From positions 3,326,311 to 3,390,310 of the forward strand of contig NC_023758.2 in NCBI RefSeq assembly GCF_000499845.2: DNA of 64,000 bases. The letters run 5' to 3'. Shown piece by piece: positions 62,355 to 64,000 of this stretch. The position numbers were made by a program, and so were the translations under genes. This DNA is from Phaseolus vulgaris (taxonomy: Eukaryota > Streptophyta > Magnoliopsida > Fabales > Fabaceae). The notes beneath the pieces were generated by a model. It made no database searches. It was not told the DNA's origin and was given only the letters and a program-made list of their open reading frames with translations. Numbering within the stretch: position 1 is the stretch's first letter; the number at the start of each line of letters is the position of its first letter.

Positions 62355-63179
62355 CACTACTGGAAGAGTCAGAGTCTGCAAACGTGATCTTTTTATTTAT
62401 AGGTTTGCTGGGTAATTCCTTTACACTTGAATGTTCCCCATCAACTAACTCTTCATAAAACTGCATGACAAACAAACAAAAGCATGATATTTGTATTTGA
62501 ACCCTTGCACTAACGGAAATTTGCATTTGCATAAATGCCAAAACTAAAAGTTAGTGGATATTTGTATCTCCCTAAAATTGAAGGTAAAAACTCAAGTTCA
62601 TAAAATTCGGTCCATAAACATCGTGTTTAATTTCGTAAGGTATTTGAACTGTGCGACTATAGATTAAGACATAGGTGTAAACTTTTCAATTTTAGAGAGC
62701 AGTACATTTCATAATATATAAATTGATACAAACTTTTTATCAGAGTTAGTCTTAAAATACACTTCATAATTGGTTATGAGATAATTATGAAATGTCGTAA
62801 TCTCTATGAACATGAACAATTTGAATTGTAAAATTAGAACGGTTATGACGAGGAGAAAGGAAAAGGAAAGATGAAAATAAAACAGATATCATACGGAATC
62901 GAGAATATTGAGAGCTTCCCGAGAGGCTTGGTGTTCCCTTCCACCGTCACAAGTGATGAAAAACCCTTGCACGCCAGGCCGCAGAGGATACGAACCCTTC
63001 TTCACTGCTTTCTGAAAAAACTCATGAAAACAAACTCAGCCAAAAATTCTAGAAACTTCGAAATGCATAAACTACAGAAGAGAAGAGACGAGAAGACAAA
63101 CGTTATAAGGAAGATAACGTCTTCTCTTTCTGCCGTTGACGGCGGCGGCGGCTGCATCGGAACTACCGTGGGGCGCCAT
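58023..63179 (-). CDS. THUMP-domain protein, TAN1/THUMPD1-like (tRNA ac4C adaptor)
   Basis: Seven minus-strand exons, 63179-63102, 63011-62895, 62460-62002, 61332-61193, 61100-60980, 59380-59240 and 58097-58023, join in frame to 376 aa. The N-terminus has 'KRRRYLPYN' and 'YPLRPGVQGFFITCDGGRE', characteristic of this family. Exon 3 encodes a long acidic linker with a run of ten Asp. The THUMP domain spans about 219-352 (RRFVKLDSGCNGVVFVQM, HMSRFILRILPIEVSCYA, FAVLYEARANTGVDR, VDLKNPDKTIVVEIAK), and the protein ends VCLIGVIEKYKELSKYNLRQLTS. In yeast and human the homologue binds tRNA and helps the acetyltransferase (Kre33/NAT10) make N4-acetylcytidine in tRNA-Ser and tRNA-Leu; the same role here is inference. 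The first donor is GTTTGT and the second GTATGA, both workable. Confidence 0.93.
58190..58550. mobile_element. Long foldback MITE in intron 6 of the THUMP gene
   Basis: The left arm (from 'aaataaaaaataattaatca' at about 58199) and the reverse complement of the right arm (ending at about 58545) agree over more than 100 bp. Shared blocks include 'aaattagatatta' and 'attattggtat' and 'agtttctatt'. The centre is itself palindromic ('ctaattaattactaattaat'). The whole 350 bp can fold into one hairpin. No coding capacity; class not assigned. Confidence 0.8.
62700..62812. mobile_element. Decayed TRIM-like LTR in intron 2 of the THUMP gene
   Basis: 'gttagtcttaaaatacactt' and 'gaaatgtcgtaatctct' match parts of the 121-bp TRIM LTR but in broken, partly rearranged order. 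Weak. Confidence 0.35.
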
Positions 63180-64000
63180 TGCACACCAAAATACAAATTC
63201 GCAAAGCTAGGTAACGGTTCTGCGTCACTTTAATTTACGATTCACGCTCCATGAGGACAATAAATAGATTAAAAATATATTTCATATATTTATTATATTA
63301 AAAAAATAAAAAAAAATATATGATTAATGTATAAAATATTTAAAAATAATGTTTGTTTTTATCTGATAAATATATAAAATATTTTAAAAAATAATTTGAA
63401 TAGAAAATAAAATATACTACAATGTGATCAACTGTATCTACTAAATCATGTAAATAAATAAATAAAAAGTGTTAAAGTATTTTTGGAAATAAAATAAGTA
63501 GAAAAATTAAGAAAACGTGAGAATTGAGCAAAGAAAAATGTATTAGGTTAGTGTAGTATTTATTTTTCCAAATATTTGTATGTATATATCTAATTTTGTG
63601 TTATTGTGATTGTACTAGCTGAATTAATACGTTAATCTAATTTTTATCTACCAATACTATTATGAATAAAAAATCGGATACAAAATTTGTGAGTACTCGA
63701 TAATGTCACCTTAATAAATCTAATTTGATAAAGAGTTTTTATACATAATATGTGTTTAATAATGTGTGTTTAGATTGAGAAATAAATTTGTGAAAAAAGA
63801 GAAAGTAAATTTGTAGGATTAAAGAGATTATGTGACATTATTTGGATTAAGAGACGATAAAATATTTGTAAAAATAATTTATTAAAATTTATTAATGATA
63901 TAATAGTTAAAAAAATTAAAAATTATTTTAAAAATAAAAAATATAAGTTACAAATTTATCATTCTTATTAAAAAAATATTTGAAATGAATGAATAAATTT
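63180..64000. other. Upstream region of the THUMP gene, AT-rich
   Basis: Short probable 5' UTR and promoter next to 63180, then AT-rich DNA to the window edge with no supported ORF or element. Confidence 0.4.

Noticed and set aside
1..64000. tRNA, rRNA or snRNA genes
   Set aside because: None recognised by eye on either strand; a tRNAscan/Infernal run would be needed to exclude them.

Overview
This is a plant nuclear window, almost certainly from a legume. The genes are split by GT-AG introns, the intergenic DNA is AT-rich, and there are solo LTRs, TRIM-like short LTR elements, MITEs and two large satellite arrays. The satellite unit (short class 521-534 bp, long class 538-552 bp) matches in length the 528-bp subtelomeric 'khipu' satellite described in Phaseolus. 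Phaseolus is therefore my best guess for the genus, but I could not compare the sequences.

Layout. At 45-879 (minus) lies the 5' part of an isoflavone reductase/PCBER-like gene that runs off the left edge. Its 5' flank carries a diverged partial duplicate. AT-rich DNA follows to about 3.9 kb. Satellite array 1 (about 4.38-11.70 kb) is interrupted by a near-identical copy of its own left flank. A gene island at 11.7-21.5 kb holds a LINE ORF1 relic, a solo LTR with a perfect target-site duplication (12613-13797), an intact three-exon gene for a tail-anchored coiled-coil protein (15793-18681) with a broken copia gag fragment in its last intron, a MULE-type MITE with a 9-bp target-site duplication, and a truncated LTR. 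Satellite array 2 (about 21.53-36.76 kb, 28 landmark units plus one truncated unit) ends abruptly in another LTR fragment. TE debris (CACTA-like termini, TRIMs, LTR pieces) fills 36.8-40.7 kb.

The right-hand 23 kb is ordinary gene space: a GH5 endo-beta-mannanase (40932-42815, plus), a plastid lipid phosphate phosphatase epsilon (43700-47391, minus), a DUF4408 membrane protein (53235-53717, plus), a HIPP-type metal-binding isoprenylated protein (56132-56616, plus) and a THUMP/TAN1-type tRNA acetylation adaptor (58023-63179, minus, 7 exons). I assembled all exon structures by hand from splice sites and reading-frame continuity. The genes belong to unrelated pathways, as is normal for plants, with no operon-like logic.

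The most informative structures are the two satellite arrays with their edges and internal exchange history, the gene island between them, the LTR with six in-register 20-bp repeats just upstream of the mannanase gene, and a set of TEs whose exact ends and target-site duplications can be read directly.
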